The translations under genes and the position numbers were made by a program. This document shows positions 1-9,085 of a DNA stretch of 64,000 nt, one piece after another; the stretch's first letter is position 1, and every line of letters begins with the position of its first letter. The notes under the pieces were generated by a model. It saw only the letters and a list, made by a program, of their open reading frames with translations, made no database searches and was not told the origin of the DNA. Source of the stretch: an uncultured Acetatifactor sp. (GTDB lineage: Bacteria; Bacillota; Clostridia; Lachnospirales; Lachnospiraceae); contig CAJTXE010000021.1 in the NCBI GenBank assembly GCA_910580225.1, forward strand, positions 1 through 64,000, written 5' to 3'.

Positions 1-949
1 CATACCATGAAACAACCTGTACCAGGGAGTTGCCGTCTTCCATCTTGGAAACCATGGTCTGGGTTGCGTCGAAGATGGAGCCATAGGTGCTTCCTACAAC
101 GTCGGAAGATACGATCTCGTCCTCATTGTAAGCGAAGGACTCGGTAGCTGCTGCCTTCATTGCTGCATTGATGCCTTCCTTGGTAACCTCACCCTTAACA
201 ACGGCTACCAGAATTGTGGTGGAGCCTGTAGGAGTGGGAACACGCTGTGCGGAGCCGATCAGCTTGCCGTTCAGCTCAGGAATAACAAGGCCGATAGCCT
301 TTGCAGCGCCGGTGGAGTTGGGAACGATGTTGCATGCACCTGCACGGCTTCTTCTCAGATCGCCCTTTCTCTGAGGTCCGTCAAGGATCATCTGATCACC
401 TGTGTATGCATGAACAGTAGTCATGATACCGCTCTGAATAGCAGCGAAATCGTTCAGAGCCTTCGCCATGGGAGCAAGGCAGTTGGTGGTGCAGGAAGCT
501 GCGGAGATAACAGTATCTTCAGCCTTCAGCGTGTCATGGTTTACATTGTAAACGATGGTAGGAAGATCGTTTCCTGCAGGTGCAGAGATAACAACCTTAC
601 GTGCACCGGCAGTGATATGTGCGCTTGCCTTATCTTTGGAGGTATAGAAGCCTGTACACTCCAGAACCACGTCTACCTTCAGCTCGCCCCAGGGAAGGTT
701 CTTGGCGTCTGCTTCCTTGTAGATGGTGATGGTCTTGCCGTTTACGGTGATGTTGTCTTCGCCTGCCACTACAGAATCAGCATATTTGTACTTACCCTGT
801 GAAGAGTCATACTTCAACAGATGAGCCAGCATCTTGGGGCTGGTCAAATCGTTGATTGCTACTACCTCATACCCTTCAGCATCAAACATCTGTCTGAATG
901 CCAGACGGCCAATACGGCCAAAACCATTGATTGCTACTCTTACAGCCAT
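1..949 (-). CDS. gap: Glyceraldehyde-3-phosphate dehydrogenase, type I (3' end cut by window)
   Basis: Cytosolic glycolytic enzyme that oxidises glyceraldehyde-3-phosphate to 1,3-bisphosphoglycerate with NAD+. The first 316 residues are present. They show the Rossmann start AINGFGRIGR, the catalytic-cysteine motif SAASCTTNCLAP and the phosphate-site segment STGAAKAIG. The frame is still open at base 1, and about 20 C-terminal residues of the usual ~335-340 lie outside the window. The start is ATG at 949, preceded by AGGAGG. A sigma-A promoter lies about 170 bases upstream, so the leader is unusually long. Identity is very secure. Confidence 0.97.
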   Translation of the reverse strand, partial: MAVRVAINGFGRIGRLAFRQMFDAEGYEVVAINDLTSPKMLAHLLKYDSSQGKYKYADSVVAGEDNITVNGKTITIYKEADAKNLPWGELKVDVVLECTGFYTSKDKASAHITAGARKVVISAPAGNDLPTIVYNVNHDTLKAEDTVISAASCTTNCLAPMAKALNDFAAIQSGIMTTVHAYTGDQMILDGPQRKGDLRRSRAGACNIVPNSTGAAKAIGLVIPELNGKLIGSAQRVPTPTGSTTILVAVVKGEVTKEGINAAMKAAATESFAYNEDEIVSSDVVGSTYGSIFDATQTMVSKMEDGNSLVQVVSWY

Positions 950-1125
950 TTTTAGATTCCTCCTGAAATTTTATATTTTCCGGCATTCCCCAACCATTGC
1001 CAAACAGGGAAAAAGCCGTCCTTGCGTTTATCAGTGTGTAGTCCGGAGATTCCCAACAGACACATGGTGCCGAACAGAGTCCAGCAGAACGCCAGTCACC
1101 TCTTCACACACTTGTCAGCAAGGAT

Positions 1126-1154
1126 ATTTTACCCAATTTTGCGGGATAATTCAA
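1126..1154 (-). promoter_or_regulatory. Sigma-A promoter of gap
   Basis: Read on the minus strand, the -35 box TTGAAT (1154-1149) and the -10 box TAAAAT (1131-1126) are separated by exactly 17 bases. Transcription would start near 1119, leaving a leader of about 170 nt before the gap ATG. I saw no clear terminator-type hairpin in that leader. Confidence 0.7.
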
Positions 1155-1224
1155 GATGTAAATGAAAAATAATTACCAACTTTTCGGAAATTTTACATAT
1201 TGTTTAGAATTTGCGGCACTTTTA

Positions 1225-1233
1225 TGTTATAAT
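1225..1233 (+). promoter_or_regulatory. Extended -10 promoter of the PHP-family gene
   Basis: TATAAT at 1228-1233 is preceded by TG in the extended -10 position (1225-1226). No good -35 box is seen, as expected for an extended -10 promoter. It lies about 100 bases upstream of the gene at 1332. The rest of the 382-bp stretch 950-1331 holds only this promoter, the gap promoter and the gap leader. Confidence 0.6.
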
Positions 1234-1331
1234 GCCCTTTGACAGGGGAGAAAACCTCTCTCCAGACAGAAAACTGCCCGAAACAGCCCAGTCTACTTTA
1301 ATACTTTTTTCAAAAAAGAAAGGAACAGATT

Positions 1332-2150
1332 ATGCCCATTACAGCTGACTGCCACTTACATTCCGCCTTCTCCGGAGATTCGAATACCCCCATGGAAGAA
1401 ATGATTCTGCAGGGAATCCGTCAGGGACTTTCCACACTCTGTTTTACGGAACACAATGACTTCGATTATCCGGAATATCCGGATCTGCCTCCGGATTACT
1501 TTCTCCTGAATACGGATTCCTATCTCTACGACCTTGCCCGGTTCCGGGAAAAATATGCAGACAGAATCCGGCTTCTCTTCGGTGTGGAACTGGGACTGCA
1601 GCCTGATACCATGCGGGCCAATGCCGTTTACGCCAAATCCCATGAATTTGATTTCATCATCGGCTCCTCCCATGTCTGTCACGGAATGGACCCTTACTAT
1701 CCCGGTTTTTTTGACAGGCAGACCAAAGAATCCGCCATCGGAGAATATTTTGAATCTATCCTGGAAAACATTCTGAAATTTTCCAATTTTGATGTATACG
1801 GCCATCTGGATTATGTAGTGCGGTATGCCCCCGGAAAAGAGGAAGGATATGCCTATGAAAATTACCGGGACATTCTGGACCGGATTCTGAAGCTCCTGCT
1901 GGAAAAGGGAAAAGGAATCGAGCTGAACACCGGCGGGCTCAAAAGCGGCATGCGGGAAATGCATCCCCATACTGAAATTCTCCGGCGCTATCGCGAACTT
2001 GGCGGCGAAATCATAACGGTTGGTTCTGATTCCCATGACACCCGGTTCATTGCCGCCCAGTTTGACCGCGCATCGGAAGTCCTGGCTGCATGCGGCTTCC
2101 GGTATTATTGTCTCTTTGAGAAAAGAGTACCGGAATTTCATAGATTATGA
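1332..2150 (+). CDS. PHP-domain phosphoesterase, histidinol-phosphatase (HisJ/HisK) family
   Basis: A 272-residue metal-dependent phosphatase of the PHP family, close to the usual length of HisJ-type histidinol-phosphatases (~265). Metal-binding motifs appear in family order: CHLHSAFSGD near the N-terminus, FTEHND, a mid-protein GSSHVCHG, YGHLDYV, and GSDSHD near the C-terminus. The start has AAAGGAAC upstream. No other his genes are adjacent, so the substrate (histidinol phosphate or another phosphomonoester) is inferred from family only. It is a single-gene unit between its own promoter and a strong hairpin at 2238. Confidence 0.85.
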   Translation: MPITADCHLHSAFSGDSNTPMEEMILQGIRQGLSTLCFTEHNDFDYPEYPDLPPDYFLLNTDSYLYDLARFREKYADRIRLLFGVELGLQPDTMRANAVYAKSHEFDFIIGSSHVCHGMDPYYPGFFDRQTKESAIGEYFESILENILKFSNFDVYGHLDYVVRYAPGKEEGYAYENYRDILDRILKLLLEKGKGIELNTGGLKSGMREMHPHTEILRRYRELGGEIITVGSDSHDTRFIAAQFDRASEVLAACGFRYYCLFEKRVPEFHRL

Positions 2151-2237
2151 CACTTCTCCATGCAATCTCGCTGCTGAGGCCGGAAGTTTGTTCTATCCTG
2201 AAATCTGACAGAAAACGGTATCCAGAAAAACATAAAC

Positions 2238-2292
2238 CATAAGAAATAGAGAACCCTCCGGCACGCAGCCGGAGGGTTCTCTATTTCTTATG
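2238..2292. terminator. Bidirectional terminator between convergent genes
   Basis: A perfect inverted repeat with 25-bp arms (2238-2262 and 2268-2292) and a 5-base loop. The GC-rich core has arms CCCTCCGGC and GCCGGAGGG. The outer part of the stem is A-rich on the left and T-rich on the right, so it can act in both directions. It separates the PHP gene (plus) from the Hsp70 gene (minus). Confidence 0.85.
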
Positions 2293-2448
2293 AGGGGGGA
2301 GATAGTGATTTTCATCAACTATCTATATCCTATTGTAAATCCAAAATGTGTTCATACTGTGTTCACATTCTAAACTATCTATAAAATCCAGCTTCAGCAG
2401 GATCTGTCTTTTTTTAGATTTATAAAATATAAATAAAATTCCGGCACT

Positions 2449-4140
2449 CTAATCCCAATCCTCATCCTCCTCAAGCACTTCCACCAATGCTTCCCTGGTA
2501 TCCTGGATATCGTCATGGTCGTCTCTTTTCAACGCAGCCTCAAAAGCGGTTATGTAACGGTCCAGTCTCTTTCTGCGGTCTCCCAGTGCCTCCTCATACA
2601 TCCGCTCTGCCCTGGTCAGCACCAGACGATTCTCCTCATAATCCCTGGGCTGAATCTTCAGATAGGCCAATTCCTCCATCCGCTTTCTGACTTCCTCCTC
2701 TGTCATCTGGTTATCCTGACCCTTAATGATCATCTTCCGGCTCTCCCCGGTAGATACCACTGTCACTTCCACCTCCAGCAACGAATTGATATCATAAGTG
2801 TAGGTTACATCCACCGATTCCTGTCCCTTGGAGCCTTTGGGAATCTCAATTTCAAGTTCTCCCAGGAACAGATTGTTCCGGGCAAACCGGCTCTCTCCCT
2901 GCAGCACCCGCACCCGTACTTTGGTCTGATTGTCCCTGGCCGTATATAAGCGCTCGGTATGGCTGGCCGGAATCACGGTATTTCGTTCAATAATGGGGCA
3001 GAATCTGCCGTCTTCATATTTGCCTTCCTCATACTCCACCACCACCTCTGTACCCAGGGTAAAGGAACAGACATCTGTGAGAATGACCTCCTTCACTTCC
3101 TCCCTGCGCTCCTTCATGGCCGCCTGCACAGCCGCACCCAATGCCACAGTTTCGTCAGGATTCATTCTGGTATCCGGGAACTTCCGAAACAGACGAATCA
3201 GAAAATCCCTGACAATGGACAGCCTGGTGGCGCCGCCGATCAGCAGGACCTCATCAATGTCTCCCAACTTCAGCCCGGCATCCGCCAGACTTTTCTTCAC
3301 AGGTTCCCGAATCTTCATGAGCAGCTCTTCACAGGCGTCCTCAAACTCCTTATATGTAATCTGCTGCTCCAACATGGCTTCCTTATACCGAAAGCCGATC
3401 TTTACTTTATCAGTGTTATTGATGGCGCATTTTGCCTGTTCCGCCTCCCGGAAAAGGCGGGCCTGTTCCTTCTCCGACAGATTCTGCAGCTGCAGTTTTG
3501 CTTTCTGCAGGAAGAGCTTCACCATCACCTCTGTGAAATCCTCTCCCCCAAGATAATTGTCCCCCGCAACTGCACGCACCTCAAGAATGCTGTGGTACAA
3601 TTCCAGAATGGATACGTCAAAGGTCCCGCCCCCCAGGTCAAACACCAGAAAACGGGTATCTTTCTCCTTGTCATACAGACCATAAGCCACCGCAGCAGCC
3701 GTGGGCTCGGAAATCATTCGTTCCACCTTCAGACCGGCCAATTCCCCGGCACGCTTGGTTGCCTTCCGTCTCTTATCGTCAAAATAAGCCGGCACACTGA
3801 TAACCGCCTCTGTCACCTCCTGTCCCAGATAGTTTTCCGCATCCTCCTTCAGTGACCGCAATATCAGACTGGAAAGCTCCTCGGGCCGAAAATGTTTCCC
3901 GCTTAAGACATAGTCCCGCTCCGTTCCCATACTCCGCTTAAAAGCCTGGGCAACGGTATCCGGATACAGACTCATCCTTTCCCTGGCAGTCTCGCCCACA
4001 TAGACATTCCCTTCTCCGTCCACACTGACCACAGAAGGCGTAAGCTTTTTCCCCAGCCTGTTGGGAATAATCCTCGGTCCTTCCTCCGTAAAATACGCGA
4101 TCAGACTGTTCGTTGTACCTAAGTCAATTCCTACAATCAT
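2449..4140 (-). CDS. hscC: Hsp70 family chaperone, HscC-like
   Basis: ATP-driven chaperone of the Hsp70 superfamily. Visible motifs are the phosphate-1 loop GIDLGTTNS, VISVPAYFDDKRR, EPTAAAVAYG, the phosphate-2 loop FDLGGGTFDVS and LLIGGATRL, then a beta-sandwich substrate domain and a short helical end. The 563 residues are shorter than DnaK (~610-640) and match HscC (~556). The next ATG upstream (4152) is in frame, but the ribosome site GGAGGG lies between the two, which favours the internal ATG at 4140. The co-oriented gene just upstream encodes a J-domain/TPR protein, the usual partner type for HscC. An extended -10 promoter lies in the gap between them. Confidence 0.9.
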   Translation of the reverse strand: MIVGIDLGTTNSLIAYFTEEGPRIIPNRLGKKLTPSVVSVDGEGNVYVGETARERMSLYPDTVAQAFKRSMGTERDYVLSGKHFRPEELSSLILRSLKEDAENYLGQEVTEAVISVPAYFDDKRRKATKRAGELAGLKVERMISEPTAAAVAYGLYDKEKDTRFLVFDLGGGTFDVSILELYHSILEVRAVAGDNYLGGEDFTEVMVKLFLQKAKLQLQNLSEKEQARLFREAEQAKCAINNTDKVKIGFRYKEAMLEQQITYKEFEDACEELLMKIREPVKKSLADAGLKLGDIDEVLLIGGATRLSIVRDFLIRLFRKFPDTRMNPDETVALGAAVQAAMKERREEVKEVILTDVCSFTLGTEVVVEYEEGKYEDGRFCPIIERNTVIPASHTERLYTARDNQTKVRVRVLQGESRFARNNLFLGELEIEIPKGSKGQESVDVTYTYDINSLLEVEVTVVSTGESRKMIIKGQDNQMTEEEVRKRMEELAYLKIQPRDYEENRLVLTRAERMYEEALGDRRKRLDRYITAFEAALKRDDHDDIQDTREALVEVLEEDEDWD

Positions 4141-4276
4141 GCTTCCCTCCATGCCATTTGCATCCGGGCTGTTTTGTTTCAGAAACTGTCCCGGTCTGTA
4201 TCATGACATCATTTCTCCTCTTTTCAGAAACTCCTGTTTTGGCAGTTTCTGCCTGGTTCCTTATTCACTGACTATC

Positions 4277-4285
4277 AGTATAGCA
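4277..4285 (-). promoter_or_regulatory. Extended -10 promoter of the hscC-like gene
   Basis: On the minus strand TGC is followed by TATACT (-10 at 4282-4277). The -35 region is weak. Transcription would start near 4270, giving a ~130-nt leader. It lies just after the stop of the J-domain/TPR gene, so the chaperone can be expressed separately from its partner. Confidence 0.5.
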
Positions 4286-4337
4286 CAACTTCCGCCCATA
4301 TTCACGTAAAATTTAAGATTGGCAAAAATTAGCCATG

Positions 4338-7300
4338 TCACAATTTATCTTCAAATACTGTATGTTTCACAGCCAGCAGATATTCATCCCAGGGCTGTAT
4401 CTCCAGACTATGCCGCAGCAATTTCTTTGCTTCCTCCTGTTTTCCCATCCGCAGCAGCAACAGAATCCCTGCGCTTTCCAGTTCCTTACACAGCGGACAA
4501 TTGCAGAAATGACAAATTTCACAGTTCTCTCCCCTGTCCAGAATTTCCTGCAGTTTCTCAATGCTTTCCGTATAGTAGGCTGCCAGAAATTCTATCTGCA
4601 GATGTGCCTTTTCCCGATTATAGTACTTGGTCCTGCCGGCTGCTTTCTCCTTTGACAGCCAATCCTGCAGTTTCTGGGCATATTTCTGTCCCCGTTTCGC
4701 ATCCTCACAGAGGATACAGGCAAAAACAGCATCACAGATCTTCCCTTCCATAGAACTCTCTGTGAGACCGTTGCGGAACATCCTGTCAAAAGCCCGCAAT
4801 GCGGCTGACCTTTTACCAAATACCAGCTCCACCCATCCTCTGCTGCAATAATAATCCGGATAAGAAATCACCTCTGCTTTTCGCCGAACCCCCGGAGACA
4901 GAATCCCCTTCATAATACGCTTCACAGAAGACCTGTACAGCTCCCGTCCCCATTCTGCCTGGGTCCGGCAGGCCTTTTCCCCATCTCCGGCTGCAATACA
5001 GAGTTCCACCTGTCTTCTGTAACGATTCCACCTGTCTTTTTGATAGAACTGTGTGCAGACAGCCTCCGCCTCCTCCAGATTCCCCATACGTGCATGGAAA
5101 TCAGCCTGGTTGTCTCCAAACCAATTACTCCGATTCTCCCCGCCCAAGGTTTCATATTGTTTGTATGCATCCAATGCCTTCTCATATATTCCCAACAGAG
5201 AATAAAGATTTCCCATATCCGTATATATCACCGGAGACATTTCCTCATCCATATACAGAATTGCTTTCTTCAGGAAAAACAAGGCTCTCTCATAATCTCC
5301 CTGGTACTTGTAAACAAGGCTCAACCCGTTCAGCGCATAGGGATTAACGGGATTCAGATAAAGTGCCTTCTCAAAATCCGCTTTTGACTCTTCCAGACAA
5401 TGAGCTGCTCTATGGAAAATCGCCCTCTCCACCAGCATAAAGTCATCCGGATAATGATAAAGATATTCCGTCAAAATCGGCAGCCCTTTTTCATAGAAAC
5501 TGCTGTCTCCATTTTCCACCTGCTTGAAAAAAAGATCCCGGAATCCTTTCAGCCTGGCATTCAGAGTATTGATATCCATCACTTCATGGTCTTTCTGAAA
5601 AGCATACGCTTCCAGAATCGGACTCTGTACACCGTTTTTTTCCGCATCCTCCAGAACCTTTTCCAGATCTTCTCTTCGATCCAGGTCCAGATATACCTTG
5701 GCCAGATATTCATATGCCTTGGCAAAATTGGGAAAATATCTAAGACACTGACTGGCTGTTCTGACTACACCGCCGGCATTCAGCTGCCGTCGGTAAGCCT
5801 CCATGGAAGATGCATATCCGGCAAATATCTGATACTCCTCCACCAGCTTCCTGGTAACCTCCTGACATTGCTCGTATTCCTCCATTTCTGCATAGATCTG
5901 TGCCATCTCCAGCAGAATCCCCACATCTTTCACAGAACCGCTCAAAATACTCTCTGCTTCCTGGATGGCAAGGGGAAATTTCTCCCTGTCTCTGAAACCC
6001 AGATTGTGGTAACATTGTACTCGAATCAGATGCGCCTGACGCATTCTGTCCCTATCCTTTTTCTTCTCCTTTTCCTCCTCTTCCGGACACTTTTTCATCT
6101 TTTCTTCCAGCGCCGCTTCCCACTGCCCTGTCATGACAATGGATTCCTCATAATCTCCCTGCTCCACATAAAGTTTCGCCAGAAGCCCCTTATATTCCGC
6201 ATCCTTTTCCGGCGGCAGCATCTTCTTCAGAATACCCGCCAGCTGAATCCCCTGTGCAATCTTTCCGTCCTGCAGATAGCACCAGCAAAGCTCCAGCCAC
6301 GGCTCCCAGCCGGAATCCTCCTGACACTTTACATACAGCTCCTTCTCAATTTCCTCATTGATTCTGCCCAACAGATCCAGAAAAGCATCATCACTGCCGG
6401 AAGCAAGCACCTTCTCCGCACATTTCTTCGCCTTCCGATACTGCTGCTGCCCGTAATACCACTCTGTCAATCTTAAATTTGCCATATAGTGGGTATCATT
6501 GCCTGCCTTCAGCTCTTCATAGAAGTCTGCTGACCGCTGCCGGTATGCAGTTCCCTCTCTGGTATCCTCCTCTCCCATCATCCAGAGCAGCTCCGCATAG
6601 TTATAGCAGATCATGGTATCTTCAGGGTATTTCTCCCGCTCCGCGTCCATCAGCAGCACAGCCTCTTCCCTACGGCCCTGCCGCGCCAGAATATTGGCAC
6701 GGCTGATCTCCATGACAGGATGTCTGATTCCCAGAGCATCTGCACTTTTTACGCAGTTAACAGCCTCTTCCAGATTCTTTTCCTGCAAAGCCTGCCAGCA
6801 TCTGTCATAATATTCCAGAAACAGATCATACTCCCCGTCGTCAGGTCCCTCAAACTGATCAAACTCCAAATCCTCTCCCCGCTCGCACCGACCCACAATA
6901 TAATGGACAAAATTGAGAGGAAACTTCTCCCGCAGCTCTTTTGCACCGCTCACAATGGAAAGTTTCTGGTCAAACAGCTTCCAAACCGCAGTTGGCAGCT
7001 TAAAATGCTCTGTCAGATAACCCAACAATTTCAGGCGACAGTTTTCTTCCTCCTCAATAGAAAAAAAGATATCCTCCTCAAAAAGTGCCTTCCAACATGC
7101 CACATCCTGTCGGGTCCTGATATTTCCATAGATTTCCACCGCCCTTTCCAACCATCCTCCGGACGGTGTGGTATCTCTGGGTTTCTCCTGCCGATTCTCC
7201 CCGGATTCCTTCGCATACCTGCAGGCGGTCTCATAAGCGCTGCGCAGTCTCTTAAACCCCTCCGGATTATCTTCCGGATTGGTTACCGTCAACCTCTCTC

Positions 7301-7376
7301 TGTAGGCATTTTTGATTGCTCTTTCATCCTTTGTGATCTCAATTCCCAGAACCAAAAAGCTTTCTGTCTGATTCAT
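4338..7376 (-). CDS. Large J-domain protein with TPR repeats (putative HscC co-chaperone)
   Basis: A 1,012-residue cytosolic protein with no signal peptide or membrane segment. Residues 1-60 resemble a J-domain: helix I (SFLVLGIEITKDERAIKNAY), then the loop, then KRLRSAYETACRYA. The HPD tripeptide is replaced by NPE in the sequence TNPEDNPEG. The remainder is helical and rich in TPR-type repeats, for example the region around residues 620-720 with NPYALNGLSLVYKYQGDYE. A cysteine-rich patch near the C-terminus reads CEICHFCNCPLCKE. It lies directly upstream of the HscC-like gene, matching the hscC/djlB-djlC pairing known in enterobacteria. Its start has only a weak ribosome site. The function as an HscC partner is inferred. 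Confidence 0.75.
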   Translation of the reverse strand: MNQTESFLVLGIEITKDERAIKNAYRERLTVTNPEDNPEGFKRLRSAYETACRYAKESGENRQEKPRDTTPSGGWLERAVEIYGNIRTRQDVACWKALFEEDIFFSIEEEENCRLKLLGYLTEHFKLPTAVWKLFDQKLSIVSGAKELREKFPLNFVHYIVGRCERGEDLEFDQFEGPDDGEYDLFLEYYDRCWQALQEKNLEEAVNCVKSADALGIRHPVMEISRANILARQGRREEAVLLMDAEREKYPEDTMICYNYAELLWMMGEEDTREGTAYRQRSADFYEELKAGNDTHYMANLRLTEWYYGQQQYRKAKKCAEKVLASGSDDAFLDLLGRINEEIEKELYVKCQEDSGWEPWLELCWCYLQDGKIAQGIQLAGILKKMLPPEKDAEYKGLLAKLYVEQGDYEESIVMTGQWEAALEEKMKKCPEEEEKEKKKDRDRMRQAHLIRVQCYHNLGFRDREKFPLAIQEAESILSGSVKDVGILLEMAQIYAEMEEYEQCQEVTRKLVEEYQIFAGYASSMEAYRRQLNAGGVVRTASQCLRYFPNFAKAYEYLAKVYLDLDRREDLEKVLEDAEKNGVQSPILEAYAFQKDHEVMDINTLNARLKGFRDLFFKQVENGDSSFYEKGLPILTEYLYHYPDDFMLVERAIFHRAAHCLEESKADFEKALYLNPVNPYALNGLSLVYKYQGDYERALFFLKKAILYMDEEMSPVIYTDMGNLYSLLGIYEKALDAYKQYETLGGENRSNWFGDNQADFHARMGNLEEAEAVCTQFYQKDRWNRYRRQVELCIAAGDGEKACRTQAEWGRELYRSSVKRIMKGILSPGVRRKAEVISYPDYYCSRGWVELVFGKRSAALRAFDRMFRNGLTESSMEGKICDAVFACILCEDAKRGQKYAQKLQDWLSKEKAAGRTKYYNREKAHLQIEFLAAYYTESIEKLQEILDRGENCEICHFCNCPLCKELESAGILLLLRMGKQEEAKKLLRHSLEIQPWDEYLLAVKHTVFEDKL

Positions 7377-7442
7377 TGCTTAATCCAACACCCCCATATC
7401 CGGTCTCCATTCGTAATCGAGCAGGGAAGATTTTATCCCTAC

Positions 7443-7492
7443 TCGCTGCGCGACCCGTGCGCCGCTTAAGCGGCAAACTTCCACTGCACGGG
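7443..7492. repeat. Palindrome-rich intergenic element
   Basis: Between the glycyl-tRNA synthetase and J-domain genes there is TCGCTGCGCGA (7443-7453), then CCCGTGC (7454-7460) pairing with GCACGGG (7486-7492), enclosing the perfect palindrome GCCGCTTAAGCGGC (7461-7474). The TCGCTGCGCGAC signature and an adjacent hairpin recur at 42,232, 42,459 and 42,653, so this may belong to the same dispersed family. The remaining bases of 7377-7603 show no gene. Confidence 0.5.
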
Positions 7493-7603
7493 CCTGCGTA
7501 TAAAAAAGGCTGCGCATTGCAAATGTACTGTACGCTGTATAGAAAAATCCATTCCACCGTACAGCAGCCATTTCATGCCGCAGCCCCCGCATCTGTCCGC
7601 TAT

Positions 7604-8992
7604 TTAAAATGTAAATTTATCCGCAAAATAAGCTTCCAGCTTTCCGATTTCCACTCTCTCCTGTTCCATGGAATCCCGGAAACGAACCGTCACACAGCCA
7701 TCCGTCTCAGAGTCAAAATCATAAGTAACACAAAAAGGAGTACCAATCTCATCCTGCCGGCGGTACCGTTTCCCGATATTACCTCTGTCATCATACTCAC
7801 AGTTGTATTTTTTTGCCAGCTGAGCGAAAATCTTCTCTGCACCCTCGCCCAGCTTTTTGGACAGTGGCAATACACCGATCTTTACGGGTGCCAATGCAGG
7901 ATGAAACCGAAGAACCGTACGCATATCGCCGCCTTCCAGCTCCTCCTCATCATAAGCAGCACAGAGAAAAGCCAAAACGACACGGTCTGCCCCCAGGGAA
8001 GGTTCGATGACATAAGGTATGTACTTCTCTTTCTTTTCATCATCAAAATAAGCCAGATCTTCACCCGATGTATTGGCATGCTGAGTCAGATCATAATCCG
8101 TCCTGTCTGCAATCCCCCACAGTTCTCCCCAGCCAAAGGGGAAAAGGAATTCAATGTCGGTGGTTCCCTTGCTGTAGAAACTCAGTTCTTCAGGGCTGTG
8201 GTCACGGAGACGCATCTCCTCTTCCTTCATTCCCAGAGAAATCAGCCAGTCACGGCAGAACCCTCTCCAATACTGAAACCACTCCATATCTGTACCCGGT
8301 TCACAGAAAAATTCCAGCTCCATCTGCTCGAATTCCCGGGTGCGGAATGTAAAGTTCCCCGGCGTAATCTCATTACGGAAAGATTTGCCGATCTGACCGA
8401 TGCCAAAGGGAATCTTCTTTCTTGAGGTCCGTTGGACATTTTTAAAGTTCACAAAAATACCCTGGGCAGTCTCCGGCCGCAGATACACTACACTCTTGGC
8501 ATCTTCTGTAACTCCCTGGAAGGTTTTAAACATTAAATTGAACTGTCTGATATCCGTAAAGCTGTGCTTGCCGCAGCTGGGGCAGGGAATCTGATGTTCC
8601 TCCACGAAAGCCTTCATCTGTTCCTGACTCCAGGCATCTACGCTCTCTTCCAACGTAATTTCCTTTTCCGCACAATAATTCTCGATCAGCTGATCGGCAC
8701 GGAAACGCTCATGACACTCTCTGCAGTCCATCAGGGGATCCGAGAAGCCGCCCAGATGCCCGCTGGCCACCCAGGTCTGAGGATTCATCAGAATAGCACA
8801 ATCCACGCCCACATTATAGGGATTCTCCTGAATGAACTTCTGCCACCATGCCCTTTTCACATTATTTTTCAATTCCACGCCAAGATTGCCGTAATCCCAG
8901 GTATTGGCAAGACCTCCGTAAATCTCGGAGCCGGGATAGATGAACCCCCTTGCCTTTGCCAACGCCACTATTTTTTCCATTGTCTTTTCCAT
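7604..8992 (-). CDS. glyQS: Glycine--tRNA ligase, single-chain dimeric type
   Basis: Class II aminoacyl-tRNA synthetase that charges tRNA-Gly. The 462 residues fit the bacterial alpha2-type enzyme found in many Gram-positives (~460), not the alpha2beta2 GlyQ/GlyS type. Class II motifs are visible: RGFIYPGSEIYGGLANTWDY at the N-terminus, the motif 2 region FRNEITPGNFTFRTREFEQM with catalytic arginines, and motif 3 EPSLGADRVVLAFL. A C-terminal anticodon-binding domain follows. A CxxC/CxxC-like zinc patch (CRECH, CPSCG) lies near residues 90-140. The start has AAGGGACGG upstream. No T-box leader is present in the 93-base gap upstream. Confidence 0.96.
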   Translation of the reverse strand: MEKTMEKIVALAKARGFIYPGSEIYGGLANTWDYGNLGVELKNNVKRAWWQKFIQENPYNVGVDCAILMNPQTWVASGHLGGFSDPLMDCRECHERFRADQLIENYCAEKEITLEESVDAWSQEQMKAFVEEHQIPCPSCGKHSFTDIRQFNLMFKTFQGVTEDAKSVVYLRPETAQGIFVNFKNVQRTSRKKIPFGIGQIGKSFRNEITPGNFTFRTREFEQMELEFFCEPGTDMEWFQYWRGFCRDWLISLGMKEEEMRLRDHSPEELSFYSKGTTDIEFLFPFGWGELWGIADRTDYDLTQHANTSGEDLAYFDDEKKEKYIPYVIEPSLGADRVVLAFLCAAYDEEELEGGDMRTVLRFHPALAPVKIGVLPLSKKLGEGAEKIFAQLAKKYNCEYDDRGNIGKRYRRQDEIGTPFCVTYDFDSETDGCVTVRFRDSMEQERVEIGKLEAYFADKFTF

Positions 8993-9085
8993 TTTAACCG
9001 TCCCTTCTTTTTCCCGTCTGTCTCATTTATCGTCTATCTGCAGTTGACACCTGCACAAATCCGGATCCTGCAGATGCAAAACACT

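Noticed and set aside
7454..7492. tRNA-like or small RNA hairpin
   Set aside because: The nested palindrome has no cloverleaf, CCA end or T-loop sequence. It fits better with a dispersed repeat.
8993..9085. T-box leader before the glycyl-tRNA synthetase gene
   Set aside because: The gap is only 93 bases and lacks the T-box sequence and a terminator hairpin.
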